Shown here: positions 6,397 through 7,232 of the stretch, in pieces
How the letters are laid out: each line of letters opens with the position of its first letter
Position numbering within the stretch: the first letter of the stretch is position 1
Source of the DNA: Verrucomicrobiota bacterium
Lineage (GTDB): Bacteria; Verrucomicrobiota; Verrucomicrobiia; Limisphaerales; UBA11358
DNA length: 7,232 nt
Assembly: GCA_021323835.1 (NCBI GenBank)
Contig: JAJPKI010000231.1
Span: forward strand, 1-7,232
Direction: 5' to 3'
Position numbers and translations under genes: made by a program
The notes under the pieces: generated by a model
What the model was told of the DNA's origin: nothing
What the model saw: only the letters and a program-made list of their open reading frames with translations
Databases searched by the model: none

Positions 6397-7121
6397 AACT
6401 TCCAATTCCATTCGCGCGTCGAATATTTCTCTTTCGCTAATTCGGAAATTTTTTTCAGCGGCGGGTTTTTCAATGGAGACTTTGCATTCCAGATTTTTTG
6501 CGTGGTGGCTTTCACCTTGTCTGCAGACAAGTTCAAGTTCGTCAAAAATTTGTCGTGGCTGCGGTCGCTGCGATAATCCGGCTGCTTCGACGGCATTTGC
6601 AGAAATTCACTGACAAGTTTCAAATCGAAATCCAAAAGAAATGTTCCGTGAAAGAGCAGGAAATTTTTGCGGCGTCGCTGCGAATTGCCGGAAAACTTTT
6701 TGTCGCCAATCACTAAATCAGTGCAGCCGCGAACAGTGATTGCCGATGATGGATTGTGAATTGCAGATTCAATCGCCACTTGATTTTGTTCCATGATGAA
6801 TTTATTCGCGCTGGTGATGCCTGCGAGCGGCGAATTTTCAGCGATTCGCAAAACAAGCGCGTAATTCAAACAGCCGCGTCCTTGTAAAACGGTTCCGCCG
6901 CCGGAACAACGGCGCAAAATTGGAATTTTTTTCATTTCGCAATTTCCCACATTCACTTCCGTCGCGATTTTGTTTGCGTAGCCGACGACAACGAAATATT
7001 CCGGCGATTCCCAAAAGCGAAGAATTTCTTCACATTCATTTTCTTCGCACCAGTCGAGCAGCGCTTCGTCTGCGGCGAGATTTTCTTCAGGCGAATTGAA
7101 AGTGAAATCAAATAACTTCAT
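6393..7121 (-). CDS. lplA: Lipoate-protein ligase A family protein, single catalytic domain
   Basis: This is a 242-residue member of the BPL/LplA/LipB fold family, which attaches lipoyl (or octanoyl) groups to lysines of 2-oxoacid dehydrogenase E2 and GcvH proteins in the cytosol. Seen: an N-terminal NLAADEALL helix at 14-22, RRCSGGGTVLQGRGCLNYAL at 70-89 (the lipoyl-AMP pocket loop), DLVIGDKKFSGNSQRR at 135-150 with Lys142 in the catalytic-lysine position, and FHGTFLLDFDL at 157-167. PDYRSDRSHDKFLTNL near 181-196 follows. E. coli LplA has an extra C-terminal accessory domain; this short form lacks it. A role as an octanoyltransferase is possible, but the GxxDL...KKFSGNSQRR arrangement favours ligase. 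ATG 7121 gives a normal N-terminus. No Shine-Dalgarno sequence is visible. It is convergent with fumC, ending in a shared TTAA. Confidence 0.9.
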   Translation of the reverse strand: MKLFDFTFNSPEENLAADEALLDWCEENECEEILRFWESPEYFVVVGYANKIATEVNVGNCEMKKIPILRRCSGGGTVLQGRGCLNYALVLRIAENSPLAGITSANKFIMEQNQVAIESAIHNPSSAITVRGCTDLVIGDKKFSGNSQRRRKNFLLFHGTFLLDFDLKLVSEFLQMPSKQPDYRSDRSHDKFLTNLNLSADKVKATTQKIWNAKSPLKNPPLKKISELAKEKYSTREWNWKF

Positions 7122-7169
7122 TTCGAAAATGATTTTGGCTGGCGTTGATGATAAATTTAGGTTTAACTG

Positions 7170-7188
7170 GTGAACGCATTCGCGTCAC
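7170..7188. repeat. Short imperfect dyad in the lplA upstream region
   Basis: GTGA-A-CGC, a 4-base ATTC centre, then GCGTCAC form two 7-base arms with one bulged A. It lies about 50 bp upstream of the lplA-like start in the 111-bp gene-free right edge. It could be an operator half-site pair or a weak hairpin, or chance. No other feature is seen in 7122-7232. Confidence 0.22.
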
Positions 7189-7232
7189 AAGGCAATTGAA
7201 TCACAGTGAAAGTTGAGACAAAAGAAATTTAC

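Noticed and set aside
7148..7216. Small plus-strand frame of about 22 codons at the right edge
   Set aside because: It is too short, has no ribosome binding site and no recognisable features.
1..7232. Novel defence, mobile or CRISPR system
   Set aside because: No direct-repeat array, transposase, integrase, toxin-antitoxin pair, nuclease or reverse transcriptase motif was found; every long frame is explained by a known family or is a shadow.

Overview
The window is a compact, ordinary-looking bacterial chromosome segment with seven protein-coding loci and almost no spare DNA. The best guess for the host is a Verrucomicrobiota/Planctomycetota-type bacterium, most likely a Pedosphaera/Limisphaerales-like verrucomicrobium. 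This rests mainly on the left-edge gene, a pseudopilin-like protein with a GFTLIELLVVIAIIAILAAM leader and a C-terminal H-x10-DGH motif. That architecture is strongly expanded in those phyla. The taxonomic call is an inference. No rRNA, tRNA, CRISPR array, insertion sequence or phage gene is visible.

Layout from left to right: (1) a pseudopilin-like gene on the minus strand, running off the left edge (GTG start at 733). (2) Diverging from it, a small stand-alone KTSC-domain protein on the plus strand (831-1067). (3) A minus-strand cluster, read from right to left as DCC-family thiol-disulfide oxidoreductase (4902-4495), YfhO-family large membrane protein (4476-2233) and 6-phosphofructokinase (2188-1064). 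The gaps are 18 and 44 bp, which suggests one transcript. The phosphofructokinase frame is broken by one in-frame TAA at codon 36 (2083-2081) but is otherwise intact. (4) Diverging from the DCC gene, class II fumarase fumC on the plus strand (4981-6396). (5) Convergent with fumC, a single-domain lipoate-protein ligase of the LplA family on the minus strand (7121-6393). (6) A 111-bp gene-free right edge, presumably the lplA upstream region.

Functionally the window is housekeeping carbon metabolism (phosphofructokinase, fumarase, lipoylation of 2-oxoacid dehydrogenases) mixed with envelope genes (pseudopilin, YfhO membrane protein). I see no novel multi-gene system. The points worth a second look are the lone nonsense codon in an otherwise well-preserved phosphofructokinase gene, two convergent gene pairs whose stop codons share the same 4-bp TTAA palindrome, and the lack of a recognisable Shine-Dalgarno sequence before any of the seven starts.
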